The notes: generated from the sequence alone by a model not told the origin. A stretch of DNA of 64,000 nucleotides from an uncultured Oscillospiraceae bacterium (GCA_910589145.1 CAJUSD010000010.1:22944-86943), one strand, 5' to 3'. Counted from the stretch's first letter, positions 16,237-24,888 are shown. Made by a program: numbers and translations.

Positions 16237-18400
16237 ATTCATTGGCAAAAGACTGGATGGCCGGTACGAAATTCAGGAAATTATCGGCGTCGGCGGTATG
16301 GCCAATGTATATAAGGCTGTGGATATTTCCGACGGCAAGGTTGTCGCTGTCAAGATCCTCCGCGAAGAATATATGGCCAGCGAACAGTTTACCCGTATGT
16401 TCCAGAATGAATCCAAAGCAATCGCTGTCCTGTCCCATCCCAACATTGTTAAAGTTTATGATGTCATTTTTACAGAACGTGTCCAGTCCATTGTAATGGA
16501 ATATATTGATGGGATTACCTTAAAAGAATATATTGACCAGCAGAAGGTGCTCCGCTGGAAGGAAGCGGTTTATTTTACAACCCAGATGCTCCGTGCTCTC
16601 AACCATGCCCATTCCAAGGGGATTGTCCACCGGGACATTAAGCCCCATAATATTATGCTGCTTTCAGATGGAACCATTAAAATGATGGATTTCGGGATTG
16701 CCAGTTTTGCCCGCAGCGAAGCGCGGACTTCCTCCGACAAAGCCATTGGCTCAGTCCATTATATCTCCCCTGAACAGGCCCAAGGCGGCGGGATTGATGG
16801 AAAGAGCGATATTTATTCTGTCGGAATTGTTCTGTTTGAGATGCTGACCGGACAGCTGCCCTTTGAAGCAGAATCACCTGTTTCCGTTGCCATTAAGCAG
16901 ATTCAAAGCAAACCGGTACTTCCCAGAAGTCTGAATCCTTCCATCCCCAAGGGGTTGGAGGAAATTACCATGAAAGCCATGGAAAAGGATCCCTCCCGGC
17001 GTTATTCCTCAGCTTCTGAAATGTTGGAAGATATTGACGCATTTAAGCGGGATCCATCTATTCTCTTTTCCTACCAGCAGATGAACAGTGACATACCAGA
17101 CCCCCGCACTGTGGAGACTGCCCGGAAGGAGCAGGCAAAACGGCAGCGCTCTGCCACGTCATATAGCCAGGAGCTGGAAAGACGGCGGATAGAAGAACAG
17201 CAGGAACAAGGCCGGCGTTCCACACCCAAACCAGTTCTAGCCTCTGAAGGGGTATATGGTTTTGGGGACAAAGCCGTTAAAGGCGGGCTGACTGGCATGG
17301 AATCCCGTCAGGAGCGCAGAATTCGGGAAGAAGCGGAGGGAAAGGAGCGGAAGAAAAAGGAAATGGAAAACCGATCAGTGCCTTACAAACCTACAGAAGA
17401 AGTCCGTATCCAATCCCATGCTGTACCCATTTTAGGGGGAATTGCCCTTGCTTTTGTAGTGGCGACAGCAGTGTTCATTTTTACCCTTCTATATTATAAC
17501 GACCCTTTCAGCCGCACTCCTGAAACCGCTATGCCGAACCTGGTTGGCCTGAGCTATGAGGAAATTAAAGATTCCCCCCAATACGGCTATATTGAAATGG
17601 TGGTAGATGGGGAACCAGCTTACCATGAACAATATGGGAGAGGGGTTATTTACGATCAGCTTCCAGTTGCAGGAAAATCAATTAAAGAAGGCGCTGTTGT
17701 GAAAGTTAAGGTCAGCAGCGGTACCAAGATGATTTCCCTGCCTTCATATACGCGCGAAGAAGCAACAGAGGTCTATAACCGGCTTCATGACCTTGGGCTG
17801 GAATATACTGCCCTTGATGTAAACGATGATTCGATTCCCAAAGGCTATGTTGTGCGTACTGTCCCAGAGGCTGGCGCTTCCGTCCCTGCGGGACAGGTTG
17901 TAACTGTTTATGTCAGTTTGGGCAGTGACAAACAAATGGTTACAGTTCCCAAACTGGTAGGGCTTAATATTACAAACGCTCAGACCATGCTTGAAAGCTT
18001 TAACTTAAAGTTAGGCAATATTTCCCCAGTTGAAAACAGCGATAAGCCGGAAGGGACAGTAATTGCTCAAAATCCGATAGACGGTACCCAGCTTTTAGAA
18101 GGCTCTACTGTTGATTTAAATGTCAGCAGAGGAAACAGCGCTTCTACTTCCCGCATCCTTACGATTTCCCTGCCAAGTTCTATTAATGAGATCTGTACAG
18201 TTCAGGCGACTCAGGACGGGGTGGAAAAACACCGCGAACTGCTGAACCCGAAAGAGGTTGGCTCGTGGAAAGCTTCTTTTACCGGAGAAGGGGTTTCCAA
18301 TATTAAAATCCTGATTGACAGCAAGCTGTACCAGGAGTTCAGCCTTGATTTTGAAAATAACACCTATAAAATACTGACAGATAATTCCGCTAACTTCTGA
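16229..18400 (+). CDS. prkC: PASTA-domain serine/threonine protein kinase
   Basis: This 723-residue membrane kinase senses peptidoglycan fragments or lipid II. The kinase domain (about 11-275) shows GVGGMANVYKA, VVAVKIL, catalytic HRDIKPHN (about 133) and DFGIAS (about 153). A charged linker leads to one transmembrane helix (about 397-420). Three extracellular PASTA domains follow (about 432-499, 499-567, 567-637), and a C-terminal domain of about 85 residues. rsgA and rpe, which often follow in clostridia, are absent; an intrinsic terminator closes the operon. Confidence 0.96.
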   Translation: MDKFIGKRLDGRYEIQEIIGVGGMANVYKAVDISDGKVVAVKILREEYMASEQFTRMFQNESKAIAVLSHPNIVKVYDVIFTERVQSIVMEYIDGITLKEYIDQQKVLRWKEAVYFTTQMLRALNHAHSKGIVHRDIKPHNIMLLSDGTIKMMDFGIASFARSEARTSSDKAIGSVHYISPEQAQGGGIDGKSDIYSVGIVLFEMLTGQLPFEAESPVSVAIKQIQSKPVLPRSLNPSIPKGLEEITMKAMEKDPSRRYSSASEMLEDIDAFKRDPSILFSYQQMNSDIPDPRTVETARKEQAKRQRSATSYSQELERRRIEEQQEQGRRSTPKPVLASEGVYGFGDKAVKGGLTGMESRQERRIREEAEGKERKKKEMENRSVPYKPTEEVRIQSHAVPILGGIALAFVVATAVFIFTLLYYNDPFSRTPETAMPNLVGLSYEEIKDSPQYGYIEMVVDGEPAYHEQYGRGVIYDQLPVAGKSIKEGAVVKVKVSSGTKMISLPSYTREEATEVYNRLHDLGLEYTALDVNDDSIPKGYVVRTVPEAGASVPAGQVVTVYVSLGSDKQMVTVPKLVGLNITNAQTMLESFNLKLGNISPVENSDKPEGTVIAQNPIDGTQLLEGSTVDLNVSRGNSASTSRILTISLPSSINEICTVQATQDGVEKHRELLNPKEVGSWKASFTGEGVSNIKILIDSKLYQEFSLDFENNTYKILTDNSANF

Positions 18401-18414
18401 TGGTTGGAATATGA

Positions 18415-18447
18415 AAAACCCGAAAGGCTGACACCTTTCGGGTTTTT
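18415..18447. terminator. bidirectional terminator between prkC and the minus-strand operon
   Basis: AAAACCCGAAAGG (18415-18427) pairs with CCTTTCGGGTTTT across a six-base loop, with a T-run on the + strand and an A-run on the other side. It can stop prkC transcription and possibly the convergent minus-strand operon. Confidence 0.9.
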
Positions 18448-18527
18448 GCCTGTCACCGTCTTGCAGCCGTGGTTTCTGTCCTGGGCTTAGGCAGGCGATA
18501 ACATCCGCCAATTTACCTTTCTGTTTT

Positions 18528-19145
18528 TCATTCCTTTCGGGGGCTTACAATTCCTTCCAAAAGGGCAGCTGAATTTTCTTTATCTTCACAGGATTTCCAA
18601 ACCTGATGTTCATTTCCCATCATATATCCATTATAAGTCTGGGTTAAATCATTCATCTGATTTTTTCCAACACATTTACCCACACAATAGTTTTCCACCC
18701 CTTCCATACAGAGCAAAGAAAGGGCTTTTTGTGTTTTTTCATCAAAAATCCCAGTCATTTCCAAATCGTTAAACCCGCAATACCGTTCTCCTAAATGTTT
18801 TAGCATAAGCTGTACCACAAATACTTGGTGGCAGGACTGGTTAGGGCTGATATCCCAGTCCATACAGGAAAAAACATTAGGCATACGGGGCGGCGAATTT
18901 TTACGCAGCATCTTGTAATATAAGGTTCTTGCAAGATCCCAGGTCTGCTGATCGGTAACACCGGTGGGTGTCAAACCGTTGGCGGTTTGAAATGCCTGTA
19001 CCGCCTCGGCAGTTTCAGGCCCATAAATTCCATCAGCGGAAACAAAGGGAATACTGGGAATTGCTGCCCTTGCCCCCTGAAGAAAAAGCTGCATTTCATA
19101 AATGGAACCCCGCATATTCTCTGACGCCTGCGGCATATCGTCCAT
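18528..19145 (-). CDS. peptidoglycan-binding domain protein
   Basis: This 205-residue protein has one clear PG_binding_1 repeat (about residues 15-75, containing GIYGPETAEAVQAFQTANGL and QQTWDLARTLYY) and a second more degenerate repeat (TGIFDEKTQKALSLL). A Cys-containing tail follows. There is no obvious signal peptide. The start at 19145 is set by AAAGGAGA seven bases upstream; a longer frame has no ribosome site. It is the last gene of a three-gene minus-strand operon and probably acts at the cell wall or spore envelope with its neighbours. Confidence 0.75.
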   Translation of the reverse strand: MDDMPQASENMRGSIYEMQLFLQGARAAIPSIPFVSADGIYGPETAEAVQAFQTANGLTPTGVTDQQTWDLARTLYYKMLRKNSPPRMPNVFSCMDWDISPNQSCHQVFVVQLMLKHLGERYCGFNDLEMTGIFDEKTQKALSLLCMEGVENYCVGKCVGKNQMNDLTQTYNGYMMGNEHQVWKSCEDKENSAALLEGIVSPRKE

Positions 19146-19176
19146 ACTATTTGTCTCCTTTCCCTGCACTTGATTT

Positions 19177-20571
19177 TCAGCTTGACTGCATAACAGTCCC
19201 TGGATATTGCCCGAACCGGAGCTCACTGCTGTCTAATAGGGATTTATAAACGCTGGTAATCCGGTTCCATGTTTCCATTCCTACAATTCCATCTGCCGCC
19301 AAACCGTACTGTCTCTGGAAAGAGATAACAGAGTTATAAGTTTGATCTCCAAAATACCCTGTGATTGGAACAGCAGGAATCGACGAGTCATTAAGGGAGA
19401 TTGCCGTTAAATATTCCTGCAGCAAACTTACGTTTTCTCCGCGGCTTCCTGAACGCAGGGTATACCCTGGATAGGGCTGGGCAGTCGTTACATCAAATAC
19501 TGGGACAAGTGCGCCTGCCCCTTTTACTGCCCGGTACAGATAAATCCAGGTCTGCCGGCCTACAATTCCATCTTGGGTTAGTCCGTATTGACGCTGAAAA
19601 GCCATAACAGCATTGCGGGTCGCCTCTCCAAAAATGCCGTCAATCGCAACCGGCGGGATAGAGTTGTTAAACCTTCCCACTACCTGGAGATAGTATTGTA
19701 CAATCTTTACTCCGTCCCCAGTGCTGCCCATCTGGAGCGTATTTGGAAACTGCTGGGATATTTCAGAAAATTGTAATCCCTCAGAATTCAGTTCCGCCAA
19801 GCGCTTTACATTGTTGTATACAAATGCAATCTGATACCAGGTGGACTTTCCAACAATGCCATCTGGCGTCAACTTGAAAATTTCTTGGAATTTCCGCACT
19901 GCGCTTGCAGTTGCAGCATTAAAATTCCCGTCTATTGTGGGAATCTTAGGGATAGAGGGATAGTTCTGAGCAATCCGGTTCAGGCGTATCTGGAGATACC
20001 GCACTTCATTGCTTCTCTGCCCGTATTCCAGGGGATAGCCTGGGTAGGATTCCTGTATCGCCTGAACAGGAGCATCCTGCACAATCTCAATATCGTCTCC
20101 ATAATAATACTGAAGAATTTCATAGGGAGTCATTCCCTGTTTCGCAAGCTCCACTGTTCCCCATTGGGAAAGCCCTTCGCAGGTGACTGTCGTCCCATTG
20201 CAAAACTGGGCAAACAGTGGTTCTGCACTTCCCTGACGGCGAAGGTAGTTATTAAATATTTCGTCAACGATGGAATTAACGGAACCAAAAATATCCCGCC
20301 CGTGTATGTACTTTTGGTCATATTGGGTGGAGGAGGTAATGTCAAAGGAATACCCCTGGCTCCTGTACCATTCAGTAAAAATACGGTTGAGGGCAAAGGA
20401 TATCTGCGCATAAATATTGGCGCGCAGTGCGCTTTCCGGCCAGGTGGGATAGATTTCACTGGAGGCCACATTTTTGATATAATCTGGAAAAGAAACTGTA
20501 ACATTGGCCGCGTTGGAGTTTGGGGTTCCCAGATGGACGGTGATAGATTCTGGAATATATACAGACGGCAC
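19177..20571 (-). CDS. SpoIID-like protein with three peptidoglycan-binding repeats
   Basis: This 464-residue protein starts with a SpoIID/LytB-like domain (about 1-175): FPDYIKNVASSEIYPTWPES, a central TSSTQYDQKYIHG and GLSQWGTVELAKQGMTPYEI, features of proteins related to the sporulation glycosidase SpoIID. Three PG_binding_1 repeats follow, each with a GxFGxxTxxAVxxFQ pattern and DGIVG. No signal peptide is visible, which suggests mother-cell or coat localisation, or non-classical export. It lies 21 bases after the next upstream gene in the operon. Confidence 0.8.
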   Translation of the reverse strand: MPSVYIPESITVHLGTPNSNAANVTVSFPDYIKNVASSEIYPTWPESALRANIYAQISFALNRIFTEWYRSQGYSFDITSSTQYDQKYIHGRDIFGSVNSIVDEIFNNYLRRQGSAEPLFAQFCNGTTVTCEGLSQWGTVELAKQGMTPYEILQYYYGDDIEIVQDAPVQAIQESYPGYPLEYGQRSNEVRYLQIRLNRIAQNYPSIPKIPTIDGNFNAATASAVRKFQEIFKLTPDGIVGKSTWYQIAFVYNNVKRLAELNSEGLQFSEISQQFPNTLQMGSTGDGVKIVQYYLQVVGRFNNSIPPVAIDGIFGEATRNAVMAFQRQYGLTQDGIVGRQTWIYLYRAVKGAGALVPVFDVTTAQPYPGYTLRSGSRGENVSLLQEYLTAISLNDSSIPAVPITGYFGDQTYNSVISFQRQYGLAADGIVGMETWNRITSVYKSLLDSSELRFGQYPGTVMQSS

Positions 20572-20592
20572 TGTCGTCCCTCCTTATGTCCA

Positions 20593-21372
20593 TTACAGGC
20601 TGGTATAATTTTCCCCCGCGCGGGAGGGCGGAGGTACGGGGGCTTCCAGCAGCGGAATCAATTCCACTGGAAGCAGAGTGGACATTCCCCCAAAAAGTGC
20701 AACATTGCCATGGAATTGGGGCTGGTATCCTTCTGCTGCAACAACAACCCGATATACAGTATAGGGCAGATATTCCCCAGGTTCCTGGGTCAATGCCCTG
20801 TCTGGAGCGGGCAGGGTGATTACTGGGGTTTGGCCGCTTTCGTCAGTGGTCATTACCCGGATCAGGGTTTCCAGAGGCTGGCCCGGATCCTGGCGGGAGA
20901 GAAGAACCAAAACATTCGGGATTGGAATGGCCTGCTGTGCTGCCGTTACAAGTATTTGCAGAGTTGCCTCGTCAGTGAGAGGCGCAGGCTTTGCGTTGTT
21001 TGGAGCAAGGGCTTCTTCATCCTCTGGCGCAACGTCTTCATTTAAATTTTGGATTTCCTCATTTTCTGTTGGTGCTGGAGCGTTTGCAGGTTCTGGCTGC
21101 ACAGATGGTTCCTCAATAATCTGTTCCATTGGTTCAGGCGGCTGTATTGAAATGGGCGGGGCTTCCATAGGGATGGCTGCCGATGCCGGAACTGCCGGTT
21201 CCTCAAACGCTGCCGGAGAAGTACTGGGAGACGTTCTGCCCAACATTGCGTCAACGCTTCGACGGATTGCAAGCAGTTCGTCTGCATAACGCTGCCGCAT
21301 AGCATCAAAGTCCTGTTGGCTGATGACGTTAGGGGAAGAACGGGATAAATCGTTTTGAGATGTATCTTCCAT
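20593..21372 (-). CDS. Pro/Glu-rich protein with C-terminal prealbumin-like domain
   Basis: This 259-residue protein has three parts. The first is a short charged helix (SQQDFDAMRQRYADELLAIR). A low-complexity linker rich in Pro, Ala and Glu covers about residues 45-135. The C-terminal beta domain (about 135-245, TLQILVTAAQQAIPIPNVLV to YRVVVAAEGYQPQFHGNVAL) resembles carboxypeptidase-regulatory or prealbumin-like folds. It is the first gene of the minus-strand operon (AAGGCAGGTAAGG upstream) with the two peptidoglycan-binding proteins. No signal sequence is seen. A scaffold role is an inference. Confidence 0.7.
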   Translation of the reverse strand: MEDTSQNDLSRSSPNVISQQDFDAMRQRYADELLAIRRSVDAMLGRTSPSTSPAAFEEPAVPASAAIPMEAPPISIQPPEPMEQIIEEPSVQPEPANAPAPTENEEIQNLNEDVAPEDEEALAPNNAKPAPLTDEATLQILVTAAQQAIPIPNVLVLLSRQDPGQPLETLIRVMTTDESGQTPVITLPAPDRALTQEPGEYLPYTVYRVVVAAEGYQPQFHGNVALFGGMSTLLPVELIPLLEAPVPPPSRAGENYTSL

Positions 21373-21465
21373 ATCCTTACCTGCCTTTCCGTTGTAGTCT
21401 TTACCTACTTTATGCGGCTGGGAGGATTTTCATAACCTGCCAGGAGGTTTTTTTCAGGTTTTGTC

Positions 21466-21495
21466 TTGGATTGTAAGATAGGAAAGGTGTATAAT
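21466..21495 (+). promoter_or_regulatory. probable promoter for the NiaR-like regulator
   Basis: TTGGAT (21466-21471) and TATAAT (21490-21495) are 18 bases apart. Transcription would start near 21502, leaving a leader of about 135 bases before the gene. Confidence 0.6.
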
Positions 21496-21557
21496 GGGAA
21501 TAATAGACACAATCATTATAATTGAGTTCGATAAAGTAAATATGTAGGATAACTTTA

Positions 21558-21603
21558 GGCAGGCACCACCTGAAGCAAATGAAAAAGGGCTCAGGAGACT
21601 GCC
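21558..21603 (+). promoter_or_regulatory. structured 5' leader of the NiaR-like gene
   Basis: Two nested stems are visible: GGCAG (21558-21562) with CTGCC (21599-21603), and inside it CCTGA (21569-21573) with TCAGG (21591-21595). The unpaired GCACCA and the A/G-rich apical loop look purposeful, but I could not match them to a known riboswitch consensus. It may be a regulatory RNA element or a chance fold. Confidence 0.3.
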
Positions 21604-21638
21604 GCAGAACTCACATTAAAATAAAGGAGGGCAACCCA

Positions 21639-22181
21639 ATGGGAATAAACAGCGCTGCACAAAGAAGGGCTGATATTATTAAAATCCTGTCACAATCTGA
21701 GGAGGCAGTCAGCGCGTCCGCATTAGCAGCCCAGTTAAAAGTCAGCCGTCAGATTGTTGTAGGAGATGTTGCATTGCTGCGTGCCGCAGGGGAACAGATA
21801 ACAGCTACCCCTCGGGGGTATTTGCTGGAAAAGAATCAGACAATGAAAAATGATGAAAGGTATATTCGGACGATTGCCTGTAAACACCATTTAGGGGATG
21901 CGCTGGCAAGAGAACTATATACCGTTGTAGATAACGGCGGGGAATTATTGGATGTGATTGTAGAACATCCGCTTTACGGGCAGCTTTCCGGGACTTTGAA
22001 AATACGTTCGCGCTATGACGCAAAAGCATTTTTGGATAAGGTGGAAGAATTTAGCGCCCAGCCGCTGGCTGTATTAACAGATGGGATACATTTACATACC
22101 CTTGCTTGTGATGGTGAAGATTCTTTTCAGAGGATTGTCCAGGCTTTGGCGGAACAAGGGATTTTGTTGGAAAATGTATAG
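21639..22181 (+). CDS. niaR: NiaR-like transcriptional repressor (HTH + 3H domain)
   Basis: This 180-residue regulator has an N-terminal HTH_11 domain (ADIIKILSQSEEAVSASALA, then KVSRQIVVGDVALLRAAG) and a C-terminal 3H domain with conserved histidines in VEHPLYGQL and GIHLHTLAC. NiaR represses NAD biosynthesis and niacin uptake genes with nicotinate as co-repressor. No such genes are next to it here. The ATG at 21639 has AAAGGAGGG upstream; an in-frame longer start at 21579 has none and would cross the structured leader. Confidence 0.85.
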   Translation: MGINSAAQRRADIIKILSQSEEAVSASALAAQLKVSRQIVVGDVALLRAAGEQITATPRGYLLEKNQTMKNDERYIRTIACKHHLGDALARELYTVVDNGGELLDVIVEHPLYGQLSGTLKIRSRYDAKAFLDKVEEFSAQPLAVLTDGIHLHTLACDGEDSFQRIVQALAEQGILLENV

Positions 22182-22225
22182 CGGCTGCACAATTTTTTAA
22201 GAGTGGGTATTGAGGGGCAATTTTA

Positions 22226-22270
22226 AAAGGCTGGGTAGAAACCATTTGAGGTTTTTACCCAGCCTTTTTG
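22226..22270. terminator. terminator after niaR
   Basis: AAAGGCTGGGTAGAAACC pairs with GGTTTTTACCCAGCCTTTTT across ATTTGA, with internal T-G and loop irregularity. The T-run follows on the + strand, and an A-run precedes it, so it may also act on the minus strand. It overlaps the end of the minus-strand ferredoxin-like fragment. Confidence 0.85.
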
Positions 22271-22494
22271 CAACTGCGGCATCCAATACAGGCGGAAGGC
22301 TGTTTTTCCGGGGGAAAAGCTATTAAAGCCATGGGCAAAATGAATCCGCCCCCTGTAAAACTATGTTCATTATAAAGGTCTAAGAGTGTGGGAATGTCTA
22401 AGCCCTTGGGACAATGAGCGGTACAGTAGCGGCAGGCTGTACAGGGCAGCGCCCCGCTCAACATTCCGTCCGCAACGGGAAGCAGTGTGTCCAT
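22255..22494 (-). pseudogene. C-terminal fragment of a 4Fe-4S aldo/keto reductase
   Basis: The 79-codon frame contains CTACRYCTAHCPKGLDIPTL and later QPSACIGCRSCKKAG, the paired cysteine clusters at the C-terminus of aldo/keto reductases with 4Fe-4S sites. The large reductase barrel is missing upstream and the second cluster stops short of its final CP, so the piece is a truncated remnant at both ends. Its stop lies within the niaR terminator. No ribosome site is seen. Confidence 0.7.
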
Positions 22495-22627
22495 TGCTTT
22501 GCTGTTTCATAAATGATAGCATGAAGGACACTTGATTTCAAATATTTAGATTGGATATGTTGTAATGCTTAAAAGGTATATTTGAAGTTGGGTTTATTTT
22601 TCATAGAGAATGAAAAATGTTTTTTCT

Positions 22628-22963
22628 TCATAATTCATTTAGACTTTCAACTAATTGAATAATACAGTTTTGGAATAAATCTTTTTGCTTTGGCGATAGG
22701 GTATCAAGTGAAAATAAGATAAGATTTTCTTTATCTATTTTAGTTAAACTGTCTTGAAGCAGATAATCCATAGATACACCAGCTGTATTTGCAATTCGTA
22801 CACAAGTTTCTAATTTAGGAACCTTTAGTCCATGCTCAATATCTGCAAGATATCGTTCAGAAATGTTACATCGTTCTGCAAATTCTGTCATTGTTAGATT
22901 ACGGGCAGTCCTGCACGTTCGCAATCGTTTTCCCATAAGTGCTATATTTAAACCATTTTCCAT
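22628..22963 (-). CDS. XRE-family helix-turn-helix regulator
   Basis: This 111-residue protein has a helix-turn-helix domain (about 10-70): GKRLRTCRTARNLTMTEFAE, RCNISERYLADIEHG and PKLETCVRIANTAGVSMDYL. The C-terminal 40 residues (SPKQKDLFQNCIIQLVESL) form a helix typical of such small regulators. The gene and its flanks (22500-23220) are visibly AT-richer than neighbours, which suggests recent acquisition. No partner gene is next to it. The ribosome site upstream (GGAGGATATAA) supports the start. Confidence 0.9.
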   Translation of the reverse strand: MENGLNIALMGKRLRTCRTARNLTMTEFAERCNISERYLADIEHGLKVPKLETCVRIANTAGVSMDYLLQDSLTKIDKENLILFSLDTLSPKQKDLFQNCIIQLVESLNEL

Positions 22964-23244
22964 TATTTATATCCTCCAAGAAATTTCATATCATATAAAC
23001 AGATATACATTAAGTATATATTTAGTTTTTAGTATTTAAAATGATTTATCAGGGGAAAAATAATAGATTTTATGAATAACCTGTTCATATTATAAAAAGC
23101 CAGAGTTTATAACTGGCAGTTATAGACTTTTCTAAAAATGTGATGTAAAATGAGGATGGAGTTTAGAACCTGACAGATACATAGTCTAGCCAGGGAATTG
23201 GTTCTATGATTAATTAAGCGCATGTTATTTAGGGAGGTATATTC

Positions 23245-24114
23245 TTGAGGTTCAAACGCATCTACGTTGAAATATCAAATTTATGTAATCTGCAATGTGG
23301 GTTTTGCAGCCCGCTGAAACGTGAAAAAGGCATGATGTCGGCGGAACAGTTCCGCATAGCGGCTAAACAGCTTCAACCATATACCCATTACCTATATTTA
23401 CATTTAAAAGGAGAACCGCTGCTGCACCCGCAGTTGGAGGAAATCCTAGAAGCCTGCGGGGAGCTGGGGCTTGAGGTAAACGTTACCACCAACGGCACCC
23501 TTTTAAAAGAAAAACAGGAAATCCTGTTTTGCCAAAGGGCAGTCCGCCAGGTAAATATATCTGTCCACAGTTTTTCACAGCTTCCGGCGGAAAAAGCGAA
23601 AAACTGCCTTTTGGATGCAGTAGCCTTTGGAAAACTGGCGGCAGAACAAGGAAGGCCGTTCGTTATTTACCGGATGTGGAACCTTGGAAAAGGAAAGGCA
23701 ATCACCTCGGAAAGCCTGGAAATCCTGGAACAGATTGGAAAGGAGTTTCCAACTGCTCATAATTTGGAAGAAGAACTCAGCATTAAAAAAAGCGCGGCAG
23801 TTGCCAAAGGAATTTTCCTAAGCTGGGAAGAAGAATTTATCTGGCCCTCTTTGGATGCGCCGCTTGTTCCTGATTCCGGGAAATGCTATGGAACCCGGCA
23901 GATGCTGGGGGTGCTATGGGACGGGACAGTTGTGCCTTGCTGCTTGGACGGCAGCGGGGAGGCGCCTTTGGGAAATTTGTTTCAAATGCCTTTTTCAGAT
24001 ATTGTCGAGTCTGAAACACTGCAAAAAGCTGCTTCAGGCTTTGACGGCGGCAGGGCGGTTTTGGAATTATGTAAACATTGCAGTTACAGATTGAAGTTTC
24101 GTCCAGGGAAATAG
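23245..24114 (+). CDS. radical SAM protein with SPASM-like C-terminus
   Basis: This 289-residue enzyme opens with a radical SAM cluster motif CNLQCGFC (about residues 13-20), then HLKGEPLLHP and VTTNGTLL from the SAM barrel. The C-terminal part has CYGTRQMLGVLWDGTVVPCC, GNLF and LCKHC, cysteines consistent with an auxiliary 4Fe-4S (SPASM/twitch) site. Such enzymes modify peptides or small molecules; no precursor peptide is evident nearby. The start is TTG at 23245 with AGGGAGG upstream. A stem-loop (23104-23128) precedes it. Confidence 0.85.
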   Translation: MRFKRIYVEISNLCNLQCGFCSPLKREKGMMSAEQFRIAAKQLQPYTHYLYLHLKGEPLLHPQLEEILEACGELGLEVNVTTNGTLLKEKQEILFCQRAVRQVNISVHSFSQLPAEKAKNCLLDAVAFGKLAAEQGRPFVIYRMWNLGKGKAITSESLEILEQIGKEFPTAHNLEEELSIKKSAAVAKGIFLSWEEEFIWPSLDAPLVPDSGKCYGTRQMLGVLWDGTVVPCCLDGSGEAPLGNLFQMPFSDIVESETLQKAASGFDGGRAVLELCKHCSYRLKFRPGK

Positions 24115-24178
24115 GGAGGATTATAATGGATCAAAAGAAATTTGAAGCTTTGCTTACACTTCCAGAGGAGGCGGGTTC

Positions 24179-24380
24179 ATGAGTAAAGAAGGTAAATACC
24201 TGGTCTTTTGTGTGGAACGGTACAAGGCTGCAAAGGGCTTAACTGGAATACAGGTTTCAGGTTTGGAATTATGTCTATGACTGCTTTGAAGCACTGCATG
24301 TAACCGGAGAAAACTATATGATTAACGACATCGACCAATATATTGAGGAAAGGCGCTTAAATCCTGCACTGTTAGAATGA
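24179..24380 (+). pseudogene. frameshifted DUF3791-like small protein
   Basis: The ATG at 24179 overlaps the stop of an 18-codon frame (24126-24182, beginning MDQKKFEALL) by ATGA. The first half reads MSKEGKYLVFCVERYKAAKG. After LTGIQV the frame shifts by one base and continues WNYVYDCFEALHVTGENYMI and NDIDQYIEERR to TGA 24378-24380. Together this matches DUF3791, often paired with a DUF3990 protein in toxin-antitoxin-like loci. The short preceding frame may be all that remains of a partner. The break lies in a duplicated CAGGTTT. Confidence 0.65.
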
Positions 24381-24447
24381 AGGAGGGAGTTTCACCTTTT
24401 CCCGAACTTCCCCATAAAATGTAGTAACGCAAAAGGGGGAATGGTGT

Positions 24448-24801
24448 ATGTCGTTCGGGATTATTTTTACATATGGCTTTTTAGGGTTTCTTGCTGCGGT
24501 GGGGTTCCTGTTTCTTGCAGTTCGCTTTGTACAGTATATCCTTTGCCGGACGCCGCCCAAAACGCTGCGTCTGATTGCCGTTGTCCCCGTTTCAAAGGGC
24601 GAAGGCGGCAAAATTGCAGATGAAATCTGGCAGTACCGTTTTTTCCTTGACCAGCAGCAGGCTTCTGATGGATTCCTCCTTTTGGTTGGGAACAACCTGG
24701 ATGAAGAATCCCTGCAATGCTGCTGCATTCTCTCAGAAACCTATCCCTGGATCCGTTTTTGTACAGCCGAAGAATTTGAAAGAATGCAGTTGGCTTTTTG
24801 A
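24448..24801 (+). CDS. small membrane-anchored protein of unknown function
   Basis: This 117-residue protein has one N-terminal hydrophobic helix (about 8-32) followed by a soluble domain with LRLIAVVPVSKGEGGKIADE and YPWIRFCTAEEFERM. I do not recognise the family. AAAGGGGGAA precedes the ATG. It lies upstream of recD2, which has its own promoter, so cotranscription is not required. Confidence 0.7.
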   Translation: MSFGIIFTYGFLGFLAAVGFLFLAVRFVQYILCRTPPKTLRLIAVVPVSKGEGGKIADEIWQYRFFLDQQQASDGFLLLVGNNLDEESLQCCCILSETYPWIRFCTAEEFERMQLAF

Positions 24802-24831
24802 TTCTTTACAAAAACAAAACAGATTTTCGCA

Positions 24832-24860
24832 TTTACAAGAAAGTCAACGTGTATTATAAT
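24832..24860 (+). promoter_or_regulatory. probable promoter for recD2-comF
   Basis: TTTACA (24832-24837) and TATAAT (24855-24860) are separated by 17 bases, about 20-30 bases before the recD2 start. Confidence 0.65.
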
Positions 24861-24888
24861 GGAACAATAGGAAATCGGAAGGGGGTTT

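Noticed and set aside
15442..18400. PP2C/PASTA kinase as a novel signalling system
   Set aside because: This is the widespread Stp/PrkC pair with standard architecture.
19885..21045. Long plus-strand open frame (386 codons) opposite the peptidoglycan-binding operon
   Set aside because: It lacks a ribosome site and is antisense to two genes with clear domains; composition is not protein-like.
18528..21372. Prophage lysis or tail module
   Set aside because: No capsid, terminase, portal or integrase genes nearby; SpoIID-like domain points to cell-wall or spore biology.
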